DNA from: Caprella mutica
Taxonomy: Eukaryota > Arthropoda > Malacostraca > Amphipoda > Caprellidae
Assembly (NCBI GenBank): GCA_947561585.1
Contig: CANNZV010001863.1
Span: 1-64,000, forward strand
Direction of reading: 5' to 3'
DNA: 64,000 bases
Made by a program: the position numbers and the translations under genes. Below the pieces are notes generated by a model, which made no database searches, was not told where the DNA came from, and worked only from the letters and a program-made list of their open reading frames with translations. Below, piece after piece: positions 44,517 to 57,613 of the stretch (position 1 is the first letter of the stretch; the number at the start of each line of letters is the position of its first letter).

Positions 44517-47223
44517 TAAGAGATAAGTGAATCAAAACGTTCTCGTGCAAAAGGGTAATCAACTTCAAACATCAAAAGGAATCACATCCTTATTCCAGAG
44601 GATATAAGGATATAAGAATATTAGATTTATTATCAATTTCATATCTTTGACTTCAAAATTACATAATTTGAAGGATGTATAAGTTTATTTAAGAATATAC
44701 TTTCTCCTTAAGTCTTGAGATTCCCTCGTTTGAATTTTTAGTGTTAAAGTTTGTCCAGTTCTAAAAATAGTTTAACGGCTTCTATGGTTCTCGTGAGGAA
44801 GTCTCAGATTCTATTAACGTCGTTTAAATATGTAGAGATTGAGAAGAAACTTCATAAGATAAAATTCACTGTCAACTTACCTCCTATTTATACTTAAAGT
44901 TCAATTCCTAAAAAAAAATGTCAAGTACTCAATGAACGTAGAAATATAATCAAATTAAATAATGGAACTTGATTAATGATATGCAATTAAACATATTATA
45001 GAAAAGGAAGTTAATATAAGGAGTTATGATTTCATTGTTATTTAAATAAGTATGTAATATGTACAAAAAGAGTCATGGTCAGATAAACGATTCACTGTTA
45101 TGATGTACTATATAGCAGAGAAAAAAAAAAATCACTGCAGTGATGTACTATCGGAAAATAAGAGTAATTATAAATTTATTATCGTGGGAATAATTTAACT
45201 TTTATGATCCACTATCAAATAAATGAGTCACTGTCATGATGTATTTCAAAATAAAAAAGAGTCGCTGTAAAATTTTTAAATCTTCAATTAAATTACACAT
45301 TATATGAAAATCTTACGAATTGGTCGTCGTGTTCCCAAACCAATTTCAATTTTTTTTAGTCGAAATACAATCAGTGAAGGAATATTTTAGGAAATTAGAA
45401 AGCTGTGATGAATAATATATTTTCATTTAAGCTGCATTATTTGAATATGTTGAAGATATGACATCGTTTCCATGCAATATCATATTCAAAATAACGATAT
45501 TGATCTTTTGTTTATTTACAATGACATTTTGTTGGTTAGTCAGTTCTTTTGAGTCACTACAAGCCATTAAATCTTAGATTATTTAATCTTCTCTTCTACT
45601 GTTCAAACTGTGAGTTATTTTTTATACGTAGCTTACATCTCGAAATAGAATAAATCAATAGCAATACTTTTTGACACGTTGCTCAGCACTAAGGACTGAA
45701 AGAATTATGAGGTGAATTGTAGATTAGAGAAAAAAAAAGTGAAATTAAGATTGGTAGTATTAGAAAGAATCCATTCTAAAGAAATGTAATGAATGAAAAT
45801 AATTCATAGGAAATAAGACTTAGTAGATTACCATGTACGAAAAAAAATAGGGTGAATATAATTTTTTTGTCTCAATTTCCCCCCTACCTCACAACAAAGA
45901 TACAAATAACAAAGAATCCCACCCATTAAAAAATCACTTCCAATTGCAAACTTCTTCGTCACTCAGTCTCAGAGATCGAAAAGTTTCTAGAATTGATATG
46001 AAAAACATACCTGTAGATTGATTTCAGTTCGGTACAAATTCTCGGATAGTCAGTTGGTAAAAAAAAGTTCAACTTGCCTAGGCTATTCCATTTTGAATTC
46101 GGTCGTGGGGACTTTTTACGAAACACTGAAATGTGTATTTTAATGTTCTACCAGTTTTCTATTAAACTAATTAATGTAAATATAATATAAAATGTATTTT
46201 AACTGCATTACTAAAGAAACAATTGTTCAAATTTAATAATATTTTAGTACTGAATAAGTTAAAAAGGGATCCCCAAATTTTCCACTGTCCCATCATAACT
46301 CTCATAGTAAAGTCGACCTTTTAAAAATGGAGAAAATATATTGAGAATTCAAAACTACAGAATATAATTTGGTAGGTGGTGTGAAACTTTTCTCAAATAA
46401 TAGTAATATTATTTACTGAACCTTTCATGAATTTTCAAATACGAGACTTTGTCCCATCATTTTATTTCTGGTGACCAAAATGTACTCTCCTTCTTCATGC
46501 TCCATAATATACAAAGAAGATCGGATTGACAGCCTCACCCTTAGAATGAACTTTATGATAATTCATTAAAAGTTTGACATTCAGATGACAAGTTTGTTCA
46601 TCTCTAACATAATTTGAATACGTGTCTTGTTATCATAACTTCGGCTTGAGGAAATTTTATGTGAAATCAAAATGAGAAGAACTATTTTCGTAAGCATTTC
46701 TTCTCATCTGCAGTTGAGAATAAGAATAAAATGGCAGTTTACTTCTCCATTTACTTAGTTAGAGATAAAATATTTACTTTTGAGCTGAGTAAGCTTCTAT
46801 ATTTTTGAAAGGTTCTGCACCTACTGGCGTTATTGTCTTTTTATGAAGCAACTTGAACTGTGAAATAAGAAACTTGTTTATAAAAGAGAATTAGTACTAA
46901 CATAATGAAAAACAATGGTGGTGACGAAAAACGATTTCATCAAAAAATCATCTTTAGGAAAACTTAAATAGTAAATATATCTTATCTTTTACGGTTTCAA
47001 TACAAAATCCTCATATCAGGGATATGGAAATCAATATTTCACTAAAGTTACAGTTATATAAAAAACAAATGATCTGAGTTAATTGAACCAACATGTAAAT
47101 TTTTCATATGTATATAGTTTTTTTCTCAGTTAATTTGTATATTTTCCAACTGTAACGTTAGTATTAAATATGGATTAATTTATCCTAGATAGAAGAATTT
47201 TATAATTTAAATAGTAGAAAATA
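44517..47223. other. AT-rich, with a degenerate 50-bp tandem repeat
   Basis: No gene was seen. At about 45066-45265 four loose units share GAGTCACTGT.ATGATGTACT followed by ATC..AAATAA. A purine/pyrimidine-poor AT stretch fills the rest. Confidence 0.45.
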
Positions 47224-47415
47224 ATGGTGATCGGAAAGATGCCCTCAGAAAAAAAAAACAGGAAGAAACTCCCTGAAAAAAGCACACATGAAAAGTGCCC
47301 ATATGGAAATGCCCCCGAGGAAAATTGTTCACAAGGTAAAATACCCACAAGGAAAACACACCACAAGTATGAAAGCCCACGAAGAGAAAAGCCCACAACT
47401 GCAAAATATTTATTC
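47224..47415. repeat. Degenerate CCCACAAGGAAAA repeat
   Basis: About ten imperfect units of 16-20 bp of the form CCCACAAGGAAAA (for example TACCCACAAGGAAAACACAC and AGCCCACGAAGAGAAAAG). The same repeat family occurs on the opposite strand at 48177-48300, so the two blocks are inverted and about 760 bp apart. Confidence 0.7.
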
Positions 47416-47479
47416 AATGTTTCGATAAGAAGTCGTAATGTAGTTTGTTATGGCCGCTAATTTATTGTACTGCTCACAT

Positions 47480-47960
47480 CACGATTGTGGAGTAGAACTC
47501 TTCTACAGTGAACCTTAACAAGTGCACAATATAGTTTATTTCACTATAGAGGAATTAAGACAATCATAGAAAACTAGCACTTTTACGGAAGACTACACAA
47601 AATCTATTTTCAAAATATATTCATTACAGAGGGTATTTTATTTCTTAAGACTATATAGTAAATCACTATACAGGAATTCATTATAGAGGAGTTGTAATAG
47701 CAGAACTCCTCTATTATTAACTACAACTAATAATTTACTACGGTAGAACACCTCTATAATCAAATCCTGTATAGTTAATACAGAGTCCTGAGTAAGGCAG
47801 TAGCTTCTATAGTGAACACATTTTCCTTGTGCTGCCATGAATGACAAATAATTTTCTAAAACTAAAAGCGATTTTATGGCAGATTAAGGAAAATCGGTTA
47901 ACTATAGAGGCTACTTACAGACTGAGGATTTTATTATTGAGGAATTATTTTTCTTTAAAT
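47480..47960. repeat. Cluster of TATAGAGGAGTTCTAC-type motifs in both orientations
   Basis: GTAGAACTCTTCTACAGTGA (47491), CACTATAGAGGAATT, ATAGAGGAGTT/AACTCCTCTAT (a hairpin at 47683-47714), GTAGAACACCTCTATAAT and CTTCTATAGTGAAC all match one motif. They resemble ends of a TA-site DNA transposon of the pogo type, perhaps several nested fragments. No element boundaries could be fixed. Confidence 0.4.
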
Positions 47961-48176
47961 AGAAATGCATTAAAAAAATATATAAGTTTTATAACAGACC
48001 AAACAAAATACGTTCACTACGAAGGCTAGTGCTTTACTCAGGTTTCTATTAATCAAGATGTCTCACTATTATAAATGATTTCATAGTATTAACTTGGTAA
48101 GATGATTTGAGGGGGGCACGCCATCCGATATTCGTATATCTGTAGCATATTATATAATTTAAGTTTCATTATTATT

Positions 48177-48300
48177 GTGGGCAATTTTCTTTGTATGTTT
48201 TTATACCTGTGGTTTTTTTTCTATGTGGGATATTTCCTGTGTGGGCATTTTTCTTGTGAACTTTTTAATGCGGGCTTTTTTCTGTGGGTATCTTTCATGG
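48177..48300. repeat. Inverted counterpart of the CCCACAAGGAAAA repeat
   Basis: Six to seven units read TTTTCCTGTGTGGGCA-like on the plus strand (for example TATTTCCTGTGTGGGCATTT), the complement of the block at 47224-47415. The two blocks plus the intervening DNA may be one foldback element. Confidence 0.65.
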
Positions 48301-49528
48301 AACCGAAAAAATATATATATTTAGGTTTTCCTGATGAGTCGAAAGCCCGAAGAATTTTTTTTATAATCACCTTCATTTTTCTATTTATTATAAAGATTTT
48401 GTTTCCAAGGTACGAATCTATTATTGAAAATAAAAAAAGCATAAAGAAAATAATTTCATTCACATAATAAAACTTCTATTAATTTACATTAACTTAATTA
48501 GGATAAAAACATTTAATCAACCACAATTTGTTACAAAACCAAATCTTTTAATAAATTGTTAATTTATGCAAGGAGTAAAATTAGTTACAATTTACTATTT
48601 TACTGAATTTTTATTTAGAGGTTGATATTCAGTCAGGAAATTCCAATCGTCGTTCAACAGCTTTCGACCGCTGATTATAATTGATTAGAAAAAGATAAAT
48701 ATATCTATTCCGATTAATGATAGCACAAATCCAATCGTTATTTATCATAAATTTTAAACACTCGACGTCAATCTTCAGAAACTACGATATGTAAGGAGAA
48801 AATACGATCAATATTTAAAATACGATCCAGTTGATGGAAAAAAATAGACAATCTGCCTGTCATAAATTTTCAAACTGGGATATTTTACTCACGATTATTG
48901 AATTCACCCGGACCTGAATAATTGGAAGATGAAATGGTTTCCAGTTTTTAACGAAATTAATTAATTATTTAAAGCAATTATAATTATAAGTAAAACTAAC
49001 GCTCAAATCTATAAATTAATAAATATATATTTCTATTTCTATTTATCAATTGATACTAATTATATTAAAAATGATTTTTTTTAGAAATGGAAACAAAGAA
49101 TATATTTTACAAATGAAATATAAGAAATATGATCATTATTATCTAATATGATGATTTCAAAGTTAAACAATAAAGAATAAACTTCTTTACTCTTTATGGC
49201 TTTCTTAATTATTATGTTTATTATATTGTTATTTACTTTGACGTATTAGGAATGTCATTGAACTGATAATTTTTATTTAAATTTAGGTAAATAAAGCTAT
49301 TAAAGATGAAAAGTAATTAATGTTATAAATTATTGTACGATCATAAAAGAAATGAATAAAATATTCATTAAATAAATAAGATAAATATAATTATATTATG
49401 ATCAAAGAATTTAAATGTTGTTCATTGATGGGGAAAAAATATAAAAATATGATCGTGCCTTGGAAGATTATAGTTTCCTACAATTTTCGATAGTACAACT
49501 ATACCTTTTCAAATGAGTAAGGACTAGG
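48301..49528. other. No recognised feature
   Basis: Very AT-rich. No gene or repeat was supported. Confidence 0.4.
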
Positions 49529-49663
49529 TTATGATGGATTATCAAATACTATTTTATATAGACTCCTCTTAATCTTCTTTGGCCTCATCATAGTCTTCCT
49601 ACTGAGAACAATATAAACTCCAAGGAAAATAGCAATAAGCTCAATCCACAAAGAATGCTCCAT
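49529..49663 (-). CDS. Possible first exon with an N-terminal membrane anchor
   Basis: Protein not identified. From the ATG at 49663 the minus strand reads MEHSLWIELIAIFLGVYIVL followed by SRKTMMRPKKIKRS and stops after 44 codons. A short acidic/polar start, about 14 hydrophobic residues and then a strongly basic stretch is the layout of a signal-anchor, as at the start of many ER enzymes such as cytochromes P450. That comparison rests only on the pattern. The same frame is open upstream of the ATG for some 15 codons, so the ATG choice is not certain. No strong donor follows; GTATTTG near 49547 is possible. Confidence 0.22.
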   Translation of the reverse strand: MEHSLWIELIAIFLGVYIVLSRKTMMRPKKIKRSLYKIVFDNPS

Positions 49664-52024
49664 CACCAACAAAAATTCCAATAGAAATAGTTTCCATTGT
49701 TTTCAAATGGCTAATTGGATGCTGTAAATTGGCTCCATAATTGCATCATGGTTTTGTTTCGACAAGTCAATAGAAATAATACTGTTTCTCAAGGAATTTT
49801 AAATCAGGTACCATTAGAGGTTCTAATTAAAATGCAAAAAAGAATAATAATAAGAAACAACGTTATAATTTGATGACTTTTATTGGTTTGGTTTTGTGGG
49901 ATTTTTGTAGTACCTATATCATTTTATGGGCAGTGATAATAGTTCAATTAATGTAATAGTTATCATCCCAGGCTCCACTCTTACTCCGATATTTTCAAGT
50001 AGATAAAAAAAAAGTTAATCCAGTTATTGATCCTATATCAGAATAATTTCATTGCAACGAAATATAAGAAGCTGAAAGGTATTATTGATACAAATTATTA
50101 TAAAGTCATAAAAAAAATTATTATAAAAAGAAGAAGAAAAAACATTGAAACAATTAGATATTTACACTGTCTAGTTATATCGAAAATAATTTCTTGTTCA
50201 TTAATAAGTTATTGTGATATCTAATGAATTTGAGTATCTATATATTCAATATCCGAATATCCCTCACATTTGAAGTTCTCAAAATTTTCTGAAATCTCCT
50301 TATTTTATAAATATACTATAATAAAAATTGTATATAGAAATATTAAATGAGAAGCACTCATTTTAATTTTAATTCAGAGCTCCAAACTATCCTGTAAGTT
50401 CTTACCACAAGAAGTTAAAAGACGAAAATATTTTTCAGATTAACTTCAAGAGTTCTTGTTTTGACAATCCGATATGATTTCTATGATCTTCTTCGGCTTT
50501 TTCTATCGGAGAGAAACTTATGGTGGGCCACAAAAGATTAAAATGCCGATTTAATCTTACCTCGCCCCATCATAACTTTTTCACTGATACATAAATTCCA
50601 TTGGCAATAATTGCATGAAAATAATTAATAAATTATAATCATTAGACAGTATTATAATTTTTTAAATGTTTTATCACGCTATAGAATAATGGTGAGCAGT
50701 GAATGATTTTAGGGGGAGTAAACGTATTCTTCCACATACAACAATAAATTACTTTTCGCTGAGTATATCTATTTCTTTATACACCAGTTTGAATTATTAT
50801 TTTTCCAATTTGTCAGTATAGTTACGTGTATATCAAATATTTTTATCAGTTAATTAGAAACAGTGCCCATTATTCGGACTAGAATTTTATAAATATATAT
50901 GAAATGAATGGATGAAACACACACAGAATAAATATATAAATTCTTCTGTTCAACCCTATAATTTTAGAGTGAAATACGAAAGTATTTTGTATTTTATATC
51001 GTAAAATAGGCTTATATATCTTCAGTAAAACTTAATCTCGTAGATTCTAAAGTTCAAAGTTAAAGGATTGGTGATTTTGGACCTGTCGACCAAACTAAGC
51101 CAATCTCGACAAGTTGTAGGAGTAAATAAATGACCGAGAAATGTGTGTTTCTTAAAGGCTATTTTGGACAACAAAGCAGCTTTATATCTGAGACATCTTG
51201 ATAAATACATTACTGAAGAATAGGGTCACGGTATTTTATCACTCTATATTAGTATATACTATTACACAGTGTGTATTTGTCTGTTGTTTGGTTGGTTTGC
51301 AAGAAAAATTACACGTTTTATCATTGAATATACCATATAATTCCACGACTACAGTAATTGTTAGGAAAACAAAATCCGCCTTAGGAAAAGTCGGAAAAAA
51401 GAAAAAATCCCGGACATAGTAAAGGATAAAAAAATCTAGTTATCAAAATTAACGAGATTTTTTGATAATGCAGAATTTTTAAATATGTGGGATTTCATAA
51501 AAATCTGGAATTTTAAAATTGCATTATATGAAAAAATATTATATTTAAAAAAAAAAATCAGGAATTTACCAAAGAATAGGAATTTCAAAATATCTGGAAT
51601 TTTATTAAAAATTCGATTGATTTATAAGTGAACAAAAAAATATATGTCGCTATTTTTGACGGGTAACTCACTATTATATGCTACTATAAATTTTGGTATA
51701 GAAAGTACTGTGAATCTTTTCATATTTATAATGGTATGGCTATAAAATTATAATCAGATTAATAATGGGGAAAGATGCTAACAATCAGGAAAATGGAAAC
51801 AAGGAAATAATTCGGGAAACAGCGAAGAATGAAATAAAAAACTAAAGAAATGAAGGACAAAGAAAAATATAATCAAGGAAAAGGTTATAGTTTGGGAGAT
51901 GGAGGGGAAGGATGTTTCAATCGAGTGAATGAATGGTGAATATTCATGGGAAATAATGGTGGATAAACAGAAAAATATTATTTCATAAATTAGATTAATA
52001 AATGAACTATCTCTTCACCTAAAA
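49664..52024. other. No recognised gene
   Basis: AT-rich. Around 51470-51610 there are loose repeats of the type AAATCTGGAATTTTA. At about 51760-51960 the plus strand is purine-rich (GGGAGATGGAGGGGAAGGAT), like 35700-35929. Nothing else was identified. Confidence 0.4.
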
Positions 52025-52279
52025 TTATCTAGGAGAACTTGTCACATCATTATATCCATCCCCAGCACATTCTTCCCATTGGGTATTGTTTATCGTTGTT
52101 TCCTGAGAGTTTGTAACCACAATGTTATTATCCCATTCTGGAGGTGGAGAGTATAGGGCCAATAAATAAAGTGTGCCAATATTAGTCTCCAAGTATTTTT
52201 TCATCGATACACAGCTTGGGACTCGAAGGTTCAGTGGTTTGAGGTCATGTGAGGTCATTGGAAACGCAATAAACAACAT
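52025..52279 (-). CDS. Unidentified 84-codon ORF
   Basis: Product not recognised. It is open from ATG 52279 to TAA at 52025, with mixed, protein-like composition: LKPLNLRVPSCVSMKKYLET, then GTLYLLALYSPPPEWDNNIV and NTQWEECAGDGYNDVTSSPR. It is less AT-rich than its neighbours. There is no membrane segment, apart from a weakly hydrophobic start, and no known motif. The downstream flank is pyrimidine-rich on this strand. It may be an exon or a decayed transposon fragment. Confidence 0.25.
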   Translation of the reverse strand: MLFIAFPMTSHDLKPLNLRVPSCVSMKKYLETNIGTLYLLALYSPPPEWDNNIVVTNSQETTINNTQWEECAGDGYNDVTSSPR

Positions 52280-54828
52280 TAGCTCAGAGAGAATTTTAAT
52301 ATTATTAGTATAGGAAGGTTACAAATAATAATATCTTTCGATAAAGTGACTTCTATGAAATGTTTGACTAAAACAGACATTTATTGTTAGTGCATGATTT
52401 ATTAAAATAAAAATATATGGTCATTTATATTACAATTGATTTTTATTTAGTATATTATTATAGTGTAATTTCTAATATTACTGAAAATTACATTAATTTA
52501 TAATTTAAACTAGGAGGAAATGCTTAAAATTTCATTTGGTCGAATTCTGTAACAAGGAAAAACATTTCGTGATTAATTTTTGTTTAATTAACCAATCCAT
52601 GCGATAATTTGGAATATCTATAGTGTATTCATATGTCAAAAATAATTGGTCTCTATTAAAATAATGAATTATAGAAATTATATTCAAATTCTAATCAGTT
52701 TTGATTATCTCCTGTCATTTAAGCTAAGATGTTGACAGTTCAGATAAAATACAGTTGTGAAGTGTTCATGTTTTTTTCATGTTTTACACTGTACATTTAT
52801 CATCAATTGAGATCCAATGAAAAACCTGTACAATCTATCAATTATTTTTTAAATAACAATAGAAATTCTTTCACTTTTATATATAGCTTTATATATTTCA
52901 AAAAGACGATATTTTATCATTAAAAACCAAAGGATTAAAATCTAAACTGAATAAAAATATCCTTCAGGATTTTATTATATGGTCTTTTATCATATTATGC
53001 TTATCTCTAACATGTTCTATTCTATTATATGGTCAATGGTCATCTACAAATACAGTCTCTATATAAAAGCAGCAGAATATACTCCTTTACTGAACCACAT
53101 TCGCCACTGAGAGAATTATCATAATGATAATATCACCATTCCTAACTGTCTTAATTTCGTCTAAATTTCTAGGAATTAAGGCGGAATAAGAGAACAATCA
53201 GGAGGTGTGCCGCTCATTGTCTGGTTACATTTGGGATTAGGATTGCCCTTTAAATTATATCAATGTTTACTGGAGCACTGGAGTTGGCGTAGTCTGATAT
53301 CTTTCATTAGGAACATGAACTGGAAAGCTGTTAATCCGCTTAGAGATTTTGAATATATATATATAAACTGTGTGGTGGGTTAATTTGTTCTGAAATACAT
53401 GACTGCATTTATTTGATAAGTGAATTGGTTTTATTAGTTATGAAATTAAAACTTACATACATATGTGATAGTTTTTCTTTATTTAAACATTCAGTCCTCA
53501 TTAATGAAATTATCATGATTAACAAACGGAATTTTATTATTCTAATAAAATGATAAGAATTGTATAATTATTTATTATATTAAATATTTGGGTGCCATAA
53601 CAAATAAAATTATAAACATTGTAGACAAACCAAAGCAACAACAAAATATTTTCCAACATGTAAACAAAGAAGGAAGTCAGTGTCATTTATTTTAGTTATT
53701 GCTAATAGCTAGCATTTGTTAGACTTCGATAGAAGAGGAGTTGTTGGCCAACCTAAATTTGCTTTGATTTTTTTTAATATACCGATCGATAAAATTATAT
53801 TTTTGTATTGAAAGTAAATTGGAAATTGAGACAAATTGAAGGAATAAGAAGAGAGTATAGAGAAGATAAAGTTGTTATAGGAAAGCTTCATAGTAGTTAC
53901 TCTTATTGATGAATTTTAAAGTTACTTTCTTATAAATTGTCAGATATTTCAGTTTTCTCTTTTACGATGTATTGCCTCATATTTAAGTTCTTATTAGAAT
54001 TATTGCTCAATATTAAAAGTTATTGTTTAGAAAATTGCTCTAAATATTTCTTTCAGATACAACAAAATATAATGTATTATTTTTATAAATTGCTTGATTC
54101 TTTTAACCCAAATTAAACTGACAAAGTTTAGGTCTCTAGAAGACTGAGTGATTAGGATTCGCTACACATTTGATATTTATGAAACCAGTGGCTTGAAGTG
54201 TATGATTTTTCGTCAGTTCATTGCTTTCATCATATAAATGTACTCTGCGAAATTATATATACCCACGATTCATAGGAACAAAGCTATTGCATTGATCATA
54301 TATTGTATGATATGTGTATGTTACACTAGCAGTGGGGGAGGTTGTGTGGGATGCCATATCTAGAGGTAGCGTGTAGGTGAGCTTTCATCCAAGTCAATGA
54401 TATTCAGAGGACAATTAATTGCAATTAATAACTATAACTTGGTAAATATAATTAATTCTATAAATTATGATAAATGGAAAACAATGAAAACCTAATTATT
54501 CATTTAATTTATGTTCTAATTAATTGCTTGGTTCGTAGCAATATCTGGCAACAATTTGCGTTAGAGCCTTACATTAGTACTGTAGGCGTAGTCAAACGCA
54601 CATATTCTCAGTGAATTATAGAATTATATTCACATTCATGCTTGGCATGATATTCTTGTTGGCATATGAGAAATAATGAGAGTATTATCATTTATAAATA
54701 TATTTAAAGAAAAAAGTCATGAAATCTTAGTTGAATCAAATCATACAAAAATATTAAATCGCTATTAAAAAGTTTTGTCGAGCTCGAAATCTTCAGTCAG
54801 TCTTTTTAGGGTTGAGTACTGCAAGTTA
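52280..54828. other. No recognised feature
   Basis: AT-rich sequence of 2.5 kb with a short AT microsatellite near 53350. No gene was supported. Confidence 0.4.
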
Positions 54829-54836
54829 TATCCAGA

Positions 54837-56237
54837 CAGAGGTGGGCACAGCGCCGCTAATTGTAGCGCGTGCTAATAGTGGCGCTTCTTTCTGTGTAGT
54901 GTCAGCGGCAGTTCCGCTATTTCTGTGCTAATGAAGCGGTAACGGAAGCACCGCTACTTTTTTCAGAAGCGCTAGAGGTCTTTCGCTCTTCAGCTTTGCC
55001 GCTTCTTTTAAAATAAAAACTGTTAAAGTTATCTGAGGAATCTAGATAAAAGTCTATACAAGTACGCAACCCTAGATAGCTAATAAGTTGCGAGTGATAT
55101 TCAGAAAAATCTGCGCAGTACGACCAACAGATATTCAATCAATGATTCATAGTAGGTACGACCACAATAATGATATGCTATGTTAATATTTGATATTAAG
55201 ACAAAACCGCCTAATACGATCACCTTGCACATCGTCTTACGCTTTTATGCAGATACAAGAGTCTCAGTATCCTTCCAGAGCTCCTCTTTCGACGAGAAAT
55301 GACGTCTTCGCCCATACAGTTTATGCTTCAGTATGGACTGAGGTTCTTCAATTGGGATTGAATCTAGAGAGAGACTGGGCCATACTATCAACATGTCATT
55401 GAAGAACTTATTACTCCTAAGGAAATTCACAGTTCCCTTAGTAGAGTGAGAAAGAGGGTTGTTATGAATGATAATAACTCCTTTTTTAACGCAGCAGGTT
55501 TCCTTTTCAGACAATGAAAAAAATCAATGATTCAAAAAGTTAATATAATTAGCAGAATTTATTTTTACTCGTTTTGGAATCCTGGAAGATCCGACCAATG
55601 GTCCCAGCCCGAATTATCACACCTCCACTTCCATGTTGACGTCAAATTCGTTAGCAATGTGGTGTGGCATGAAGGATCCAAGCTTTAGCCCATCTTTCAG
55701 GGCCCTCGAGAGTTTTCATGCATTTTGTCTTTGTAGAGTACTGTTTGGTAATCAGTCTTAAGAAACTTCTCCGCTCATAGTAACCTTTTGTGCATCCTTC
55801 GAAAGAGACCTGGTAACAGGTAAAACATAAGAATCAATGAGGTTCAATACTCTACAGTGGGTGGTTTTCGCACGCGGACACTCTTAAAAACTGCATCACT
55901 AGTTTCCAATGGTTTCCTCTTGAGCTCTCTCTTGGTCAAGGACAGTTATGTCTCGTAGCTCTTTTGTATTTGCCCCTATCCTTGCGTGTAATCTTTTTTC
56001 AGGGGATCAACAATTAATTTCTACACTGTACGTGGCCGTAAAAATAATAAATTCAATTTTACAGCATGTATGATAATTTTTTGGAAAGTAGCGCTGCCGA
56101 TACATTCTGCTGTGTTGGAAGCGGCAGCACCGCTGCTTTTCTGAAAGTGTAGCGGTAGCGGCAGCTTCACTACATTATTATGCATAAAGTGGCAGCGGTA
56201 GCGCCGCTGTTGTTCAAAGTAGCGCTGCCCACTTCTG
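54837..56237. mobile_element. Non-autonomous hAT element with nested Tc1 relic
   Basis: The ends CAGAGGTGGGCACAGCGC (left) and GCGCTGCCCACTTCTG (right) are inverted repeats of hAT type, flanked by a perfect 8-bp duplication TATCCAGA (54829-54836 and 56238-56245). The subterminal 200-300 bp on each side are unusually GC-rich and full of AGCGGCAGC, GCGCCGCT and AGCGGTAGCG motifs in both orientations, as expected for hAT transposase binding sites. The centre is occupied by a minus-strand Tc1-type transposase fragment, so the hAT part proper is about 0.5 kb. Confidence 0.92.
55190..56035 (-). pseudogene. Tc1-family transposase pseudogene nested in the hAT element
   Basis: A dead DDE transposase read on the minus strand. 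From the right: LHARIGANTKELRDITVLDQ, then GPERWAKAWILHATP and HGSGGVIIRAGTIGR (the region between first and second catalytic residues), and an uninterrupted frame at 55245-55514 with VIIIHNNPLSHSTK, LIVWPSLSLDSIPIEEPQSI and KHKLYGRRRHFSSKEELWK. In intact relatives these blocks read DNAPxH and SPDLNPIENLW, so the catalytic Asp is Asn here while the final Glu remains. The spacing between them is 37 residues, as in the transposase at 16116. Stops and frameshifts precede the open part. No Tc1 ends were found, so it is truncated. Confidence 0.82.
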
Positions 56238-56245
56238 TATCCAGA

Positions 56246-57613
56246 TAATAATATTCATCCGTATATACTTCTAATTTATTTTTGCAAACTTTCTGTTCAA
56301 ATATCACTGAATTCATTTAATATATTGGGTATTGTTTTTAAAGAAAACTAACTCTAAATGACGCTAAGTAAGGCGATTTCTTGAGTCTGAAGGAATATTA
56401 TATTCACCATGTAATATTCAAAGAAATACCTAACGTAATGGACAAGCTTGAATAGAAGCTTACACTATAGGTACTTTAAATATACGTGTTTCTTTTATAA
56501 GATACTTTCAGTAAGTAGACATTATTGACAAAATTGATGTAGAGATATATCATCATTTAATTGATTATTTAACAAAAGCAAAGATTCTCAAAATCCAATA
56601 TTGTTTTTTTTATAAAAATTAATTTTGATCGTGAAAACCATTAACAAAAATTTTTGTTATCTGCCTGATGAAATAGAGGTCTGATGATGATTATTATGAT
56701 GTAAACAAAGCCTACTGATACTGAAAAGAAAAAAATATGTTAAAATATCAATAATGACACACTCGTTATACTGAATTGGAGTTAAAATTACGACAAACTG
56801 GATTGCATTGATTATTCATAGTATATTGGAAGATATAAATCGTATAGAAACTTCTACCATCATGTGGAGATCGTGTTCATGGCACTATTGTACAACTCAA
56901 GCCTAATTTATTGTTCAAAAATCAGTGATAAATTCAACCATAGAACACAACTCTCTGCAGTTTTGTCAAGACGATAACTCTTCTGGAAATCAAAAATCAA
57001 GCACAAAAAGGTCATAGTTTGTTCATATGTCTTCATTTCCCATACAATATCATAAACCAGATTGATTGTAGGGAGAATTATCAATAAAAAATTCCGATAA
57101 CAGTTATCATAAACAAGAAAAGAAATTAAGCAAAATTAGTTTTCGAAGATTTAATTATATACTAAGCCAGTAAATAGTTTGGTTAAGAAAATAAGGGTGC
57201 TAAATATGTCATTTTTTAATTTTATTCCAAATTGAGGTTTGTTAACATCTTCCTCCAGAATTTCATTTACAACGATTGTGATTTCTTAATTTATTTTTTT
57301 CAAGATAAGTCTCCTTAATTTTTCTCGAATAATTTCATAATAAATTATTTTCAATAATCATAATTATTTTATATACACTTACAATTTTAGGATTCGATAA
57401 TTTTAGCATTTTCATTAGTAAGATTATATATGTTGATTTTCGATAACTAGTCAAGTGCATATATTCAAATGCATATAGTCAACCTCCTTTTTCTCTCTCG
57501 ACGAAATTTTTCTATCGAGTGTATCTACTGCAAGTCTTTGACTATAATTATAATTATTACCTCCCACTGAATAAACCAGCTTTGGAGACATGGCAAAGTT
57601 TGGACATAAAATA
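56246..57613. other. No recognised feature
   Basis: AT-rich. No gene or repeat was supported. Confidence 0.4.

Noticed and set aside
45985..46130. Minus-strand first exon with an initiator-like TTTCAGTG and donor CTACAG/GTATGT
   Set aside because: The nearest acceptor leaves an impossibly short intron, the ATG is followed at once by a stop, and nothing downstream supports a gene.
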